64,000 nt of DNA, taken from assembly GCF_018156225.1 (NCBI RefSeq), contig NZ_JAGTAR010000011.1, positions 1 to 64,000 of the forward strand, read 5' to 3'. Shown one piece after another: positions 38,799 to 48,241 of this stretch. The DNA comes from Carboxylicivirga sediminis (lineage in GTDB: Bacteria > Bacteroidota > Bacteroidia > Bacteroidales > Marinilabiliaceae). Numbering within the stretch: the first letter of the stretch is position 1; the number at the start of each line of letters is the position of its first letter. A model generated the notes under the pieces. The model did no database searches. It saw nothing but the letters and a program-made list of their open reading frames with translations, and was not told the DNA's origin. The position numbers and the translations under genes are program-made.

Positions 38799-39383
38799 TT
38801 AAAGCATTAGCAATAATAATAAGGTTGCCAACATTTGCTTTTTGAGAGTTTGCAACTGTTCCCTCAGATATTTGAGTGCTTTTCCCATTTGCACTTCAAC
38901 TGTTTTTGGCGATATATTTAGTTTCTCTGCAATTTCTTTGTATTTCAGGCCATCCATTCGGCTCATTTTGAATATGCGCCTGCGCTGTTCAGGTAATTCG
39001 TCTATTACACTGTTAATTTTGTTCAGGTACACATTTTCATTAAACGACATCCAAACAGGCTCAGGCTTTTCGGTTTGATTTTTCTCGTATTGATAGACAA
39101 CCTGACGGTGTTTCAGCTCATTGGTGCACTTGTTTCGAACGGCTACCACCAAAAAGCCTTTCAGTGATTTGATATCTGTTTCCCTTCTTTTCTCCCACAT
39201 TTTTACAAATACACCTTGTACAATACTCTCAGATAGATCTTTATCTCCAAGGTATTTTTGAGCAAGCAGCACCAGGTGCGGGTAATAGTTTTTAAAAACC
39301 AGCTCAAAAGCACGTTCATCACCTGCTTTAATTTTTTCCAAAAGCATACGATCCTGGATATTTGGGTCTAACTGTACAGTCAT
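38799..39383 (-). CDS. ECF RNA polymerase sigma factor (second unit)
   Basis: This 194-residue ECF sigma has region 2 (~20-90, FELVFKNYYPHLVLLAQKYLG, SIVQGVFVKMWEKR) and region 4 (~120-175, LPEQRRRIFKMSRMDGLKYKEIAEKLNI, VEVQMGKALKYLRE). The C-terminal 15 residues are leucine-rich (QMLATLLLLLML), which is unusual for a soluble sigma and could contact FecR or the membrane. It is the first gene of a three-gene unit with FecR and the barrel-less STN protein. Confidence 0.94.
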   Translation of the reverse strand: MTVQLDPNIQDRMLLEKIKAGDERAFELVFKNYYPHLVLLAQKYLGDKDLSESIVQGVFVKMWEKRRETDIKSLKGFLVVAVRNKCTNELKHRQVVYQYEKNQTEKPEPVWMSFNENVYLNKINSVIDELPEQRRRIFKMSRMDGLKYKEIAEKLNISPKTVEVQMGKALKYLREQLQTLKKQMLATLLLLLML

Positions 39384-39487
39384 TTACAACTAGTTTATTA
39401 AAGGACATGCCAAATGGGTTTTTCCCTTATCCAATTTACGTATTTTTTTTAGTGCCAGTCCTTTTTTATCGCTAACCAATGGTTTTA

Positions 39488-39509
39488 GGAGGAGTGTATT
39501 TACTCCTCC
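39488..39509 (-). terminator. Hairpin overlapping the stop of the LamG-EEP gene
   Basis: ggaggagt (39488-39495) and actcctcc (39502-39509) form an 8-bp perfect stem; no U run follows on the minus strand, so it may stabilise the 3' end rather than terminate. Confidence 0.5.
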
Positions 39510-41065
39510 CATGTAAATGTAGTCACTAGAGCTGCATGGTCAGAAGGGAACGTTTTTGGGTGTTCATCAATTAAATAGCTATCGACAGGCTTAAGTTGCT
39601 GGCCTTTGTAATAGATGAAGTTGGTCCTGTTTTTCATGATGCTGTCGAAGCGGGGCGAAATGGTATAACCAAAGTGTTTGGTTTCATCAGGGTGCTTGCT
39701 TCTGTAGGTGTCAATTAATCCGTTCTTCTCAAAATTTAAACTTGTTGGATATGCAATTGCCAAACCATAGTTATGTCGCGCGTTTTTTGCTGTCCAGTCC
39801 AAGTGAGAGCCTGAATTAAAATCGCCTGCGATTATTATTGGCTTTTTGTTGGCGTTGGTAATTTGATAATTGAGCTCGCTAAGTATAAACTGAGATTCTT
39901 TACCTCTTGTTGCCGATTCCCATTGCAGGATCGAGTCTGTATCTGCAACGCCTGATTGGATATATGCTGATAAATCGGGTGATGCGTTCAAGTTTATCGG
40001 GCAGATGAATAATGATTTTTCGTTAGGTAATGAAAGCTCAATACATCCCACAGTTTCGGGCTGAAATACATTGTGCGCATTTATAATTGGAAACCGACTT
40101 AGCACAAATAAGTCGTTGCTGCGTTGGTATATTTTATAATTTAGTGCATCGGCAATAAACGGTGCTGCTTGTCCTGCTTTTTGTAATACAACAATGTCAG
40201 CATCAGTCTGTTCAATGATTTCGGTAATGCGCTTAATCCCAACAAATCGGCCGTCGTGAACAGCTCCATCCCATATGTTCCAGGTCATTACTTTAAACTG
40301 CTCCTTTACGTTTTCTGATTGTAATTTTTTCCTGGCCTTTTGGCGGTGCAGCAATTGTATTTCTTTATCGGGGATTACTCTTGACCAAATTAGCAAATCA
40401 TCAATTTCGCCATTGAATAAATCTCTATTGTGCTGATTACTATAGGCTATACCTAGATGAATCAGGGTGCTGTTGAGTGATAATTTGTTGTTTTGGAGTG
40501 AAATGACAGCAACGTTATTGCCGTCATAATATAAGCGGGCTTCTTCTAATTCTTTGTCATAGGAGAAAGCTAACAAATGCCATTTACCATCGTTAATGGT
40601 TTGTTTGGCTGTTGGTTGGTAGTACCAGTCATCCAAGCCGTCTGACAGATGCCATTCCCAGGAGCCATTGGCGGGTGTGTTGATTTTCCAGCCTTGCACA
40701 CTGGTTGAATCCTGATAAGTATGTGATAAAATAGTATAATTCTGAGGATCTGATGGGAACTTCTTGACCCAAAAGGCCACCGTGAAACCTTTATAGTCGC
40801 TCAATGAAAAGTTATCTTTTAGTTTAATAGCAAGCGGCTGGCGTGTTGAGGCATTGAGCGATAAATCGAGACTGGTATCTTTTTTTGAATAGGCAAAAGA
40901 TGCTGCTTGGGGTCCGTAAATGGCTGTTTTTACCATTCCCGAGTTCTTTAACGTATTGTTAAAGTGATAAGCAATTATTGGTTTGCTAACAGGTTCTTCA
41001 TCCTGGCAAGCCATCAGAGCGATTAACAGAAGCCCGGAAACTATCCATTTACAATATTGTATCAT
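39500..41065 (-). CDS. Lipoprotein with LamG domain and endonuclease/exonuclease/phosphatase (EEP) domain
   Basis: This 521-residue lipoprotein has its lipidated Cys at 20 (LLIALMACQDEE). Residues ~30-240 are a LamG/concanavalin-like domain (FTVAFWVKKFPSD, GKWHLLAFSYDKE, GEIDDLLIWSRVIPDKEI) and ~255-520 an EEP domain (FKVMTWNIWDGAVHDG, IIAGDFNSGSHLDW, PSDHAALVTTFTWE). EEP enzymes cut phosphodiesters or phosphomonoesters with a metal held by a Glu in the LQE motif; here it reads VVLQKAG with Lys296, so activity is doubtful or modified. It sits at the cell surface. It begins 5 nt after the hybrid kinase stop, so the two are cotranscribed, which suggests the kinase regulates, or is related to, its own operon partner. 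Confidence 0.85.
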   Translation of the reverse strand: MIQYCKWIVSGLLLIALMACQDEEPVSKPIIAYHFNNTLKNSGMVKTAIYGPQAASFAYSKKDTSLDLSLNASTRQPLAIKLKDNFSLSDYKGFTVAFWVKKFPSDPQNYTILSHTYQDSTSVQGWKINTPANGSWEWHLSDGLDDWYYQPTAKQTINDGKWHLLAFSYDKELEEARLYYDGNNVAVISLQNNKLSLNSTLIHLGIAYSNQHNRDLFNGEIDDLLIWSRVIPDKEIQLLHRQKARKKLQSENVKEQFKVMTWNIWDGAVHDGRFVGIKRITEIIEQTDADIVVLQKAGQAAPFIADALNYKIYQRSNDLFVLSRFPIINAHNVFQPETVGCIELSLPNEKSLFICPINLNASPDLSAYIQSGVADTDSILQWESATRGKESQFILSELNYQITNANKKPIIIAGDFNSGSHLDWTAKNARHNYGLAIAYPTSLNFEKNGLIDTYRSKHPDETKHFGYTISPRFDSIMKNRTNFIYYKGQQLKPVDSYLIDEHPKTFPSDHAALVTTFTWEE

Positions 41066-41070
41066 GCAAC

Positions 41071-44000
41071 TTATTTTGGTTTTTCAAACCCCTCAACATC
41101 AACTGCTTTATTTGTACTTAATTCTTTCAAAATAGTTTCTAATTCTTGAGATAATTCTTTGAAGTGCTCATTAAACGCGGGTTCTCCATTTTTAAAATCC
41201 TGCTCAGTTTGAATAGCTAATTCATAGAGTTTAGGTGCCGAAATGGTTCCTGCAATACCTTTAAAAGAGTGCAACATACGTTCGGCAGCATCTCTTTCAT
41301 CCTCTCTTACAGCATTAAATTCCGACACAAAATTGGTATGATCGAAATAGAAACGTTGCAAAAGGCGTTTGAAGAAGTCCCATCGGTTGGCAAATCTCTT
41401 AACTCCTTCATTAACATTAATTCCCTTTATTTCTGGCAAATTATTACTGTCAGGCTTTATTTCTATTATTGGTTTTTCAACAATCGCAATGGGTTTACGT
41501 TTGTGGCGTTTACTGCCTCTTCTTTTTTCCACCCATTTCAGAATTTTCTTATAGACTTGTTCAGGATCAATGGGTTTGGCTATCATATCCACCATGCCTG
41601 CATTGAGGTATTTCTTTTTAATACCACCAATGGCATCGGCTGTCATGGCAATAATTGGCAGGCTGGCATGTTCTTCCATGGCTAATATGCCTTTAGTAGC
41701 ATCAAACCCATCCATCACAGGCATTTGAATGTCCATTAGAACAAGGTCAAAAAAGTTGGGGCCTCCGTCGCGAACAGCAGCAATAGCTTCTTTACCGTTT
41801 GATACGACATCCACATTTAAACCTGCCAGTTCCAGTAATTCTATTCCGATTTGTTTGTTGGTCTCGTTATCTTCTACCAACAGTACTTTTACTTCATCTT
41901 GCTCTCTGAGCTCATTGAGGTATAATCCGGGTTCTTTTTTACGCCATGCCAATTTGGTCTTTTCTTTACCAAATGCTTCCAGGCAAGCATCGTGTAGTGT
42001 TGAGAAGTTAACCGGTTTTATGATTGAACCGATGGCCTTGTTATTTATAAAGGTTTGAAGGTCATGGTCCTGACCGAAGTCATTGATGAGCACAAGAATT
42101 GGTACTTTACTTGTGTTATTCACGTATAGCTCCTGTATAGCATGACTGAACTTATTGCCAGGAATGTTCCAGTCGGCAATGATCAAATCGATAGGATCGG
42201 ACTGATGACTTTCTACAAGCTTGATCATCGCAGAATCGCAACGTCTTTTTAATGTCACTCTAAACTTAAGCAACTCCAGCATATCTTTAATAATGGAAGA
42301 GGTGGCCGGATGGTTGTCAAGGAGCAATACATGCTTATTTTCCAGGTCTTCAGGTGGAATTAATAGATCGCGTTTTTGGACTTTTTGTTTACCAGCCTTC
42401 ATCGTAAAGAAGAATGAACTTCCTTCGCCATAGGTACTTTCTACCCAGATTCTGCCACCCATCAGTTCAGACAGGCGCTTACAGATAGCCAATCCTAGTC
42501 CGGTACCACCGTATTTACGCGTGGTTGATACATCGGCCTGGGAGAATGAATCGAACAGGTACTCCTGCAGATCCTCTTTAATGCCAATGCCGGTGTCTTT
42601 CACCTCGAAAAGCAACTCCACTTCATTATCATCTTCCTGCAGCACCAGAACACTGGTGACAATTTCACCTTTATTGGTGAATTTAACGGCATTGTTAACC
42701 AGGTTGACCAATATCTGGGATAAGCGCAGTGGATCACCAACCAAGTTAAGTGGTACATCGGCATGGAGCGCATAAATAAAATCGAGGCCTTTTTCGTGGG
42801 CTTTATAGGCCACCATATTACTCAGGTCGTCAAATACCTGTTCCAGATCGTAGTCAATTGTTTCAATGCTGAGCTTGCCGGCTTCAATCTTCGAGAAATC
42901 AAGTATATCATTGATAATGCCAAGTAATGACTTAGAACTACCCTGAATTTTTTTCAGGTAATCGTTCTGTCCCGGATTCACTTCTTTCTCAATGGCAAGG
43001 TGTGTCCAGCCAACAATGGCATTCATAGGGGTTCTGATCTCATGACTCATTCTGGCCAGGAAATCACTTTTAGCCTTTGTAGCTGCTTCGGCATCATCCT
43101 TGGCTTCTTTCAATAGAACTGCATCTTTCTCTTTGGCAATGGCAATACCCAATGTAACTGTATATGCTCTGAAGATGGCGCGGTGCGATTCAACCCAAGG
43201 CATGCCCTTATCGGTGTTGCCAAAGCCAATAAATCCCCAGAATGTATTACGGGCAAATACAGGCACCACCAGCAGGCTTTCCAGTCCTAACTCATTGAAT
43301 AAAAACTGCTCTTCTTCAACAAAATCATCTTTGTAACCCGTGATGTCTTTTTTGTCAGATAGGAAATGAAACCAGCGCGATCCAATCTGGCTGTATTTAA
43401 TATTTTGAAGGTTGGTGCGTTCAATGGGTTTTATTTGATCCTTTTGCCATTCGTATAAATGCGATGCAGAAGGTTGGTTGTCGCCTAGTGCCTCATCATT
43501 CTTAAAAATAAATGAGTGATCAACCATTGCACTTTGTGCCACAATGCGCAAGGATTTACGTATGGCTTCTGTAGAGTCTTGGTTGGCAATCAGTTCTTTA
43601 ACAGCTTCAGCAACGCCTTCCAGAAAGCGGTCGCGCATCATAACTTCCGAGATCGCTTCTTTGGTAGCGGTTACATCAATCATTACACCTTGCAGGTAAT
43701 GCCCACCTTCACTTTGTTTGACCGACATGCCTTTTTCGTGCAGCCAGCGCATTTCACCGCGCACATCGGTTATGCGGTATTCCACCTCATACGAGCGGTT
43801 TTGGGCAACAGCCTGTTTAATTGTATCAAGCACCCGCTCTCTGTCATTATCAAAAATGAGGTTGGTAAATGACTGAACGCCATCCAGGAAATTCTCAGGT
43901 TCGAAACCAGTAACTTTATTAAAACCACTGCTTAGAAACAGCATGGTTCGGCTGTCATCCACCAAGCCGGTGTATACGATACCAGGCACATTGGTTACAA

Positions 44001-45399
44001 TGTTACGGTAGTTCTCCCGGCTTCTTTCCAAATCACGCAATGCCTTATTCAGCTCTGTAATATCCGTTGATATACCACAAATGGCTTGTACTTCACCGCG
44101 TTTATTTCTGATTGGAAACTTATTGGATAAAAAGTAGCGCTTACCGGTTCGTAACTCAATTTCTTCTTCATAGTGGATGGGGATACCACTATTAATTACT
44201 TGCAGATCCACTTCGCGCCACTGCTCAACGGGTTCTTTGGCAAACAGGATTTCTGCTTTTTTGCCAATCACATCTTCTTCTTTGAGGCCAACCTCATCAC
44301 ACCAGTTTTGGTTAACAAGGGAGTACCTGCCTTCCAGATCTTTGACGTATATGAGTGCTTTTGAGTTGTTTATAATATCATCGAGCAAGCGCCTGTTGTC
44401 TTCAATTGCATTTTCGGCGTGGCGCCTTTTACGTTCATCCGATGTAATGGTAAAAACAAAAAAGCGTAAAACTAAAATACCTGCAATGATTGCAACTGCC
44501 ACCAGAATTACTAAAAAGCGCAGGCTAAGTACGCCCCACTTACTTAGCATTTGCGATTGAATGGTTGCTGCTTGTTCAGCAGTTCTCTGTAAGGTGCTGG
44601 CGTTGCTTTTTAATGATGTCTGAACGGCATTGAGGTTATTAATTAAATCTAAGGTTCTGAAGATGGTTTGCTCGTAGTGACGCAAGTCAGCTCTAAATTG
44701 CTTCATGTGGCTGCGAGCCTCAATGTTGTTGACCTGATTTTCAATGGTAAAGGTGAGGTTTATGGTGTTGTCAAACCAGGTTTCCAAGGAGTCGCGCCTG
44801 GCCTGTCCCAGGTTGTCAATCTCAATGCGATTTTGCATAGAGCGTATGGCTATTAACAGGGCATGTGCTTTGTTGTAGTATTCAAGCGTTGTCTGCTGTA
44901 TAGTTCGTTTTTTTGCAATCCAGTCTTCAATGAGCTCCTGATGGCGCAGCTCTTCTTTTTCAATAACATCATAAATACTATCCGTTTTAAATGATAAGAT
45001 ATTTTGGTAGTTATGTAAGGAGGCATATAGCTTGAAATCTTTATTAAAGGCCGTTACTAAATCATGCATCGGCGCCAGTAATTCTTTTGTTTGCGGGTTA
45101 GCTTCTGATTGACTGATGTTTTGGAGGCGCGAACTGATGCTGAATGTGAGGGAATCAACTTTGTTAATAAGAGCGGTATTGCCTGAAAGAAAAGCTCGTT
45201 TTTCATATAGGCGGAGGTGAAATATGCTGTTTTGAAGCTGATTTACCTGTTCTGTGCTTTCCACTACATTCGAAAGCCGACGAATACCCCTGATACTGAG
45301 AAAGGATACGGCTGACATTATAAGAATGATAATGACAAATGCAAAAGAAACTTTTCTTTGTATGGAATTGGCCATTCCTCCCAGTTTAAGTAGCCCCAT
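41071..45399 (-). CDS. Hybrid sensor histidine kinase with PAS, GAF, two receiver domains and Hpt
   Basis: This 1442-residue inner-membrane kinase has a first membrane helix (~17-37), a coiled periplasmic sensor (~40-295), a second helix (~295-320), PAS (~340-455), PAS/PAC (~460-590), GAF (~605-770), HisKA with His786 (ARMSHEIRTPMNAIVGW), HATPase (VNNAVKFTNKG, VKDTGIGI, GGTGLGLAICK), receiver 1 with Asp1076 (IIADWNIPG), receiver 2 with Asp1223 (LVLMDIQMPVMDGFDA) and a C-terminal Hpt with His1377 (MLHSFKGIAG). This layout is a phosphorelay ArcB/BarA-like kinase. The output regulator is not encoded nearby. A second possible start is the ATG 24 nt downstream (MANSIQRK), preceded by GGGAGG. Confidence 0.94.
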   Translation of the reverse strand: MGLLKLGGMANSIQRKVSFAFVIIILIMSAVSFLSIRGIRRLSNVVESTEQVNQLQNSIFHLRLYEKRAFLSGNTALINKVDSLTFSISSRLQNISQSEANPQTKELLAPMHDLVTAFNKDFKLYASLHNYQNILSFKTDSIYDVIEKEELRHQELIEDWIAKKRTIQQTTLEYYNKAHALLIAIRSMQNRIEIDNLGQARRDSLETWFDNTINLTFTIENQVNNIEARSHMKQFRADLRHYEQTIFRTLDLINNLNAVQTSLKSNASTLQRTAEQAATIQSQMLSKWGVLSLRFLVILVAVAIIAGILVLRFFVFTITSDERKRRHAENAIEDNRRLLDDIINNSKALIYVKDLEGRYSLVNQNWCDEVGLKEEDVIGKKAEILFAKEPVEQWREVDLQVINSGIPIHYEEEIELRTGKRYFLSNKFPIRNKRGEVQAICGISTDITELNKALRDLERSRENYRNIVTNVPGIVYTGLVDDSRTMLFLSSGFNKVTGFEPENFLDGVQSFTNLIFDNDRERVLDTIKQAVAQNRSYEVEYRITDVRGEMRWLHEKGMSVKQSEGGHYLQGVMIDVTATKEAISEVMMRDRFLEGVAEAVKELIANQDSTEAIRKSLRIVAQSAMVDHSFIFKNDEALGDNQPSASHLYEWQKDQIKPIERTNLQNIKYSQIGSRWFHFLSDKKDITGYKDDFVEEEQFLFNELGLESLLVVPVFARNTFWGFIGFGNTDKGMPWVESHRAIFRAYTVTLGIAIAKEKDAVLLKEAKDDAEAATKAKSDFLARMSHEIRTPMNAIVGWTHLAIEKEVNPGQNDYLKKIQGSSKSLLGIINDILDFSKIEAGKLSIETIDYDLEQVFDDLSNMVAYKAHEKGLDFIYALHADVPLNLVGDPLRLSQILVNLVNNAVKFTNKGEIVTSVLVLQEDDNEVELLFEVKDTGIGIKEDLQEYLFDSFSQADVSTTRKYGGTGLGLAICKRLSELMGGRIWVESTYGEGSSFFFTMKAGKQKVQKRDLLIPPEDLENKHVLLLDNHPATSSIIKDMLELLKFRVTLKRRCDSAMIKLVESHQSDPIDLIIADWNIPGNKFSHAIQELYVNNTSKVPILVLINDFGQDHDLQTFINNKAIGSIIKPVNFSTLHDACLEAFGKEKTKLAWRKKEPGLYLNELREQDEVKVLLVEDNETNKQIGIELLELAGLNVDVVSNGKEAIAAVRDGGPNFFDLVLMDIQMPVMDGFDATKGILAMEEHASLPIIAMTADAIGGIKKKYLNAGMVDMIAKPIDPEQVYKKILKWVEKRRGSKRHKRKPIAIVEKPIIEIKPDSNNLPEIKGINVNEGVKRFANRWDFFKRLLQRFYFDHTNFVSEFNAVREDERDAAERMLHSFKGIAGTISAPKLYELAIQTEQDFKNGEPAFNEHFKELSQELETILKELSTNKAVDVEGFEKPK

Positions 45400-45501
45400 A
45401 TGGAATTAGTTTTCTGATATAATATTGAGCTTATAAAGATAAGAACATTTTAAGCTCCTGAAAAACGGTTATTTGATAATAACAGATTCATCAATATTAA
45501 G

Positions 45502-45531
45502 TTTGTAATTTATTTAGCTTTACTATTTTTG
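45502..45531 (+). promoter_or_regulatory. Bacteroidota-type promoter of the GHL10 gene
   Basis: TTTG (45502-45505) and TATTTTTG (45524-45531) are spaced by 18 bp, an exact consensus match, 22 bp before the ATG. Confidence 0.7.
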
Positions 45532-45553
45532 GTTCTCAGAACAAAATAGTAAG

Positions 45554-47080
45554 ATGCCACTATACACAAATAATGCCACAAAGCTTAGTCTCATTATTGT
45601 CTTATACGTAATTGCTCCCTGTTTATTATTGGGACAGGAGCCGTCTTTGGTGCCCAAAAATGAGATGAGAGGCGTTTGGGTCGCCACTGTGGCAAATATT
45701 GACTGGCCCAGCCAACCTGGACTGAAGGTGAAAGAACAAAAGGCAGAGGCTTTGCAAATTATTAAGCATTGCAAGCAATTGGGACTCAATGCTATATTTC
45801 TGCAGGTCAGGCCTGCTTCTGATGTACTGTATAAATCAGCTTATGAGCCGTGGTCCAAAGTATTGACGGGTGAGGCAGGTAAGTCGCCAAAGTATGATCC
45901 GTTGCGGTATTGGATCGAGCACGCACATGCTCACGGACTTGAACTACATGCCTGGATTAACCCTTATAGAGCCTCCATGAATATGCCGGATGAGTTACCT
46001 GCAAAGCACCCTTACCATGACACGCCCGAAATGTTTGTAGAATATGGGAATAAGCTTTATTTCAACCCGGGACATCCTGGTGCCAATAAACATATTAACA
46101 AGGTTGTAGAGGAGTTGGTAGAAAATTATGCCATTGATGGAGTTCATATGGACGATTACTTTTATCCTTATCCGGTTAGCGGACAGGTGTTTCCTGATTC
46201 TATGTATTATCAGCGTTATGGACAGATGCAATTTGATGATATTGCCGACTGGCGTAGAGAGAATGTCAATCAAACCATACAATCGATACAGGCAACCATA
46301 CAATCAACAAAACCATGGGTGCAATTTGGAATAAGTCCTTTTGGTGTTTGGCGTAATAAAGCAGATGATCCGCTTGGTTCAGATACAAAAGCCGGAACAA
46401 CCAATTATGATGGTCTTTATGCTGATGTGCTGAAATGGATGCAGAATGGCTGGATTGATTATGTGGTGCCGCAGCTATATTGGGGAACATCGCATCCGGT
46501 AGCCAACTATCTGGTATTAGTTAATTGGTGGAATGAGAATAGTTATGATCTACCAGTTTATATTGGTCATGGTATTTACAAAATTGGTTCGGATAAGGCC
46601 GATTGGCAGGATGTTAAGCAGTTGCCGTCTCAACTTGGATTTGTGAGGAGTTCCAGCAATCTTAATGGCAGTGTGTTCTTTAGTTATAAACATCTGAAAC
46701 GCGATTTGCTGGGTCTACAAGATTCGCTGATAAATACCTTTTATCGGAACAAAGCGTTGGCAATCTATGACGCTAATAGCCAAAGTGCTGCTTTAGCTGG
46801 AGATGTTGAAAAGCTTAAAGCGACCAGGAGAAAGATAAAATGGAAAAGCACCAATGACGACAATGCTGCACCTGAGAAATACATTATTTACCGATATCAG
46901 GCTTTTGATGCATTTTCGCCCGATGATGCCAGGTTTGTATTGGATGTGGTGTATGATAATAAGTATAGGATACCGAAGCGCGCAAATGGCTTTGCTAGAC
47001 AATATATAGTTAGGGTAGCGGCTCTGGGAGCAGGTAATACCGAAGGAACTTTAAGTGAACCATTGGTGGTAGAGTTTTAA
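45554..47080 (+). CDS. Family 10-like (GHL10/DUF187) glycosyl hydrolase
   Basis: This 508-residue exported protein has a signal peptide (LSLIIVLYVIAPCLLLG) and a GHL10 catalytic barrel (~35-370): MRGVWVATVANIDWP, LGLNAIFLQVRPASDVLYKS, ELHAWINPYR, NPGHPGANKHINKVVEEL, AIDGVHMDDYFYPYP, WVQFGISPFGVW and DYVVPQLYWGT. The family is related to GH enzymes acting on cell-wall or glycan chains (E. coli YddW/DigH is a glycosyl hydrolase of denuded peptidoglycan). The last ~110 residues look like a beta-sandwich. It therefore likely cleaves peptidoglycan strands, though other glycans are possible. It is monocistronic. Confidence 0.9.
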   Translation: MPLYTNNATKLSLIIVLYVIAPCLLLGQEPSLVPKNEMRGVWVATVANIDWPSQPGLKVKEQKAEALQIIKHCKQLGLNAIFLQVRPASDVLYKSAYEPWSKVLTGEAGKSPKYDPLRYWIEHAHAHGLELHAWINPYRASMNMPDELPAKHPYHDTPEMFVEYGNKLYFNPGHPGANKHINKVVEELVENYAIDGVHMDDYFYPYPVSGQVFPDSMYYQRYGQMQFDDIADWRRENVNQTIQSIQATIQSTKPWVQFGISPFGVWRNKADDPLGSDTKAGTTNYDGLYADVLKWMQNGWIDYVVPQLYWGTSHPVANYLVLVNWWNENSYDLPVYIGHGIYKIGSDKADWQDVKQLPSQLGFVRSSSNLNGSVFFSYKHLKRDLLGLQDSLINTFYRNKALAIYDANSQSAALAGDVEKLKATRRKIKWKSTNDDNAAPEKYIIYRYQAFDAFSPDDARFVLDVVYDNKYRIPKRANGFARQYIVRVAALGAGNTEGTLSEPLVVEF

Positions 47081-47193
47081 ATGCCAGATTAAAGGACACG
47101 ACAAGATTATTTCTAAGCTATCTTAAAGAGGTTTGCGTTCGCCTAAAAACTTCGTTATCTTCCATGTTTTAAAAATCACTAATCCTTTATGTT

Positions 47194-48192
47194 ATGGAGA
47201 TAGCTTTAATTTTTCTTGCCGTTATTTTAGTCGGTGTGTTTATCTGGCTGTTCAGTATCGATGGTTCCTATCATGTTAAGAAATCGCAAGTAGTGGAGGC
47301 TTCGCGTGAGCGGGTTTTTGACTTGGTGGCTGATTTCAAAACCTGGCCAACCTGGTCGCCATGGCTTTGTATGGAGCCAGATGCCAGGGTGGATGTAACT
47401 AACAATGGCCTTGGAACCGGAGCTGTCAATAGTTGGGTAGGCGATTTGGTAGGTACGGGAGAGATAGAGCATCTGGATATTGTTGAAAATGCATCTATTT
47501 TGCAGGAAATAAGATTTATAAAACCTTTTAAGTCAAAGTCGGAGGTATACTGGCGGTTTACCGAAGTAGATGGAGGATGTGAAGTAACCTGGGGAATGAA
47601 AGGCAAAATGCCATTCTTTTTTAAATTCATGGCCAAGCAGATGGAGCCATGGATCCGTATGGATTATGAACGCGGACTGAAGATGATTAAGGATTTTATA
47701 GAAAAAGGTAAAATCGATTCGGAAGTGAAGATTGATGGCGTAGCAACGCTCGATGGCTTTGATTATATAGCCATCAGAGAAACTTGCCCTATGTACGAGG
47801 TTGGTCCTTCAATGAAAGCAACATTTGCAAAAATCAACGAACTGTGCGAAAAGGAGGGTGTTGAGAGTGACTCAGCATTTTCGATCTATCACAAATTTGA
47901 TTTTACTGATCCTGAATGTACATATTCATCTGGTGTGCCTGTGAATCAGTCAATTGTTTTGGATGGTGAGTTTTATAAAGAAATTTATCCAACAATAAAA
48001 GCAGTTAAAGTGACTTTTAAAGGTGACTACGAGCATCTGGGAAATGGCTGGGCAGCTGCTTATAGCTATGCCAGGTATAAGCGCCTCAAGGTTAATAAAA
48101 AGATAGACCCAATTGAAATATATCTGAATGATCCATCCAATGAAACAGATCCTGCCAACTGGCTGACAGCCATTTATATTCCGGTTAAATGA
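47194..48192 (+). CDS. SRPBCC-domain and GyrI-like effector-binding domain fusion
   Basis: This 332-residue protein has one N-terminal membrane helix (ALIFLAVILVGVFIWLF), a START/SRPBCC domain (~22-165: VVEASRERVFDLVADFKTWPTWSPW, EVTWGMKGKMPFFFKF) and a GyrI-like/effector-binding domain (~175-330: FDYIAIRETCPMYEVGP and the end DPANWLTAIYIPVK). Both folds bind small hydrophobic ligands. The ligand and role are unknown. It lacks a DNA-binding domain, so it is not a MerR regulator. A hairpin follows the stop. Confidence 0.85.
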   Translation: MEIALIFLAVILVGVFIWLFSIDGSYHVKKSQVVEASRERVFDLVADFKTWPTWSPWLCMEPDARVDVTNNGLGTGAVNSWVGDLVGTGEIEHLDIVENASILQEIRFIKPFKSKSEVYWRFTEVDGGCEVTWGMKGKMPFFFKFMAKQMEPWIRMDYERGLKMIKDFIEKGKIDSEVKIDGVATLDGFDYIAIRETCPMYEVGPSMKATFAKINELCEKEGVESDSAFSIYHKFDFTDPECTYSSGVPVNQSIVLDGEFYKEIYPTIKAVKVTFKGDYEHLGNGWAAAYSYARYKRLKVNKKIDPIEIYLNDPSNETDPANWLTAIYIPVK

Positions 48193-48206
48193 GGTTCAAA
48201 ATGATA

Positions 48207-48241
48207 AGCTGGTGGTGTTATGCTGTTGCATGCCACCAGCT
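48207..48241. terminator. Bidirectional hairpin between convergent genes
   Basis: agctggtgg (48207-48215) pairs with ccaccagct (48233-48241). It lies after the SRPBCC/GyrI gene and overlaps the first bases of the DUF3109 stop; U tracts are weak. Confidence 0.5.

Noticed and set aside
43516-43872. 118-residue plus-strand open frame inside the hybrid kinase region
   Set aside because: It is antisense to well-defined PAS and GAF domains of the kinase and shows no features of its own.
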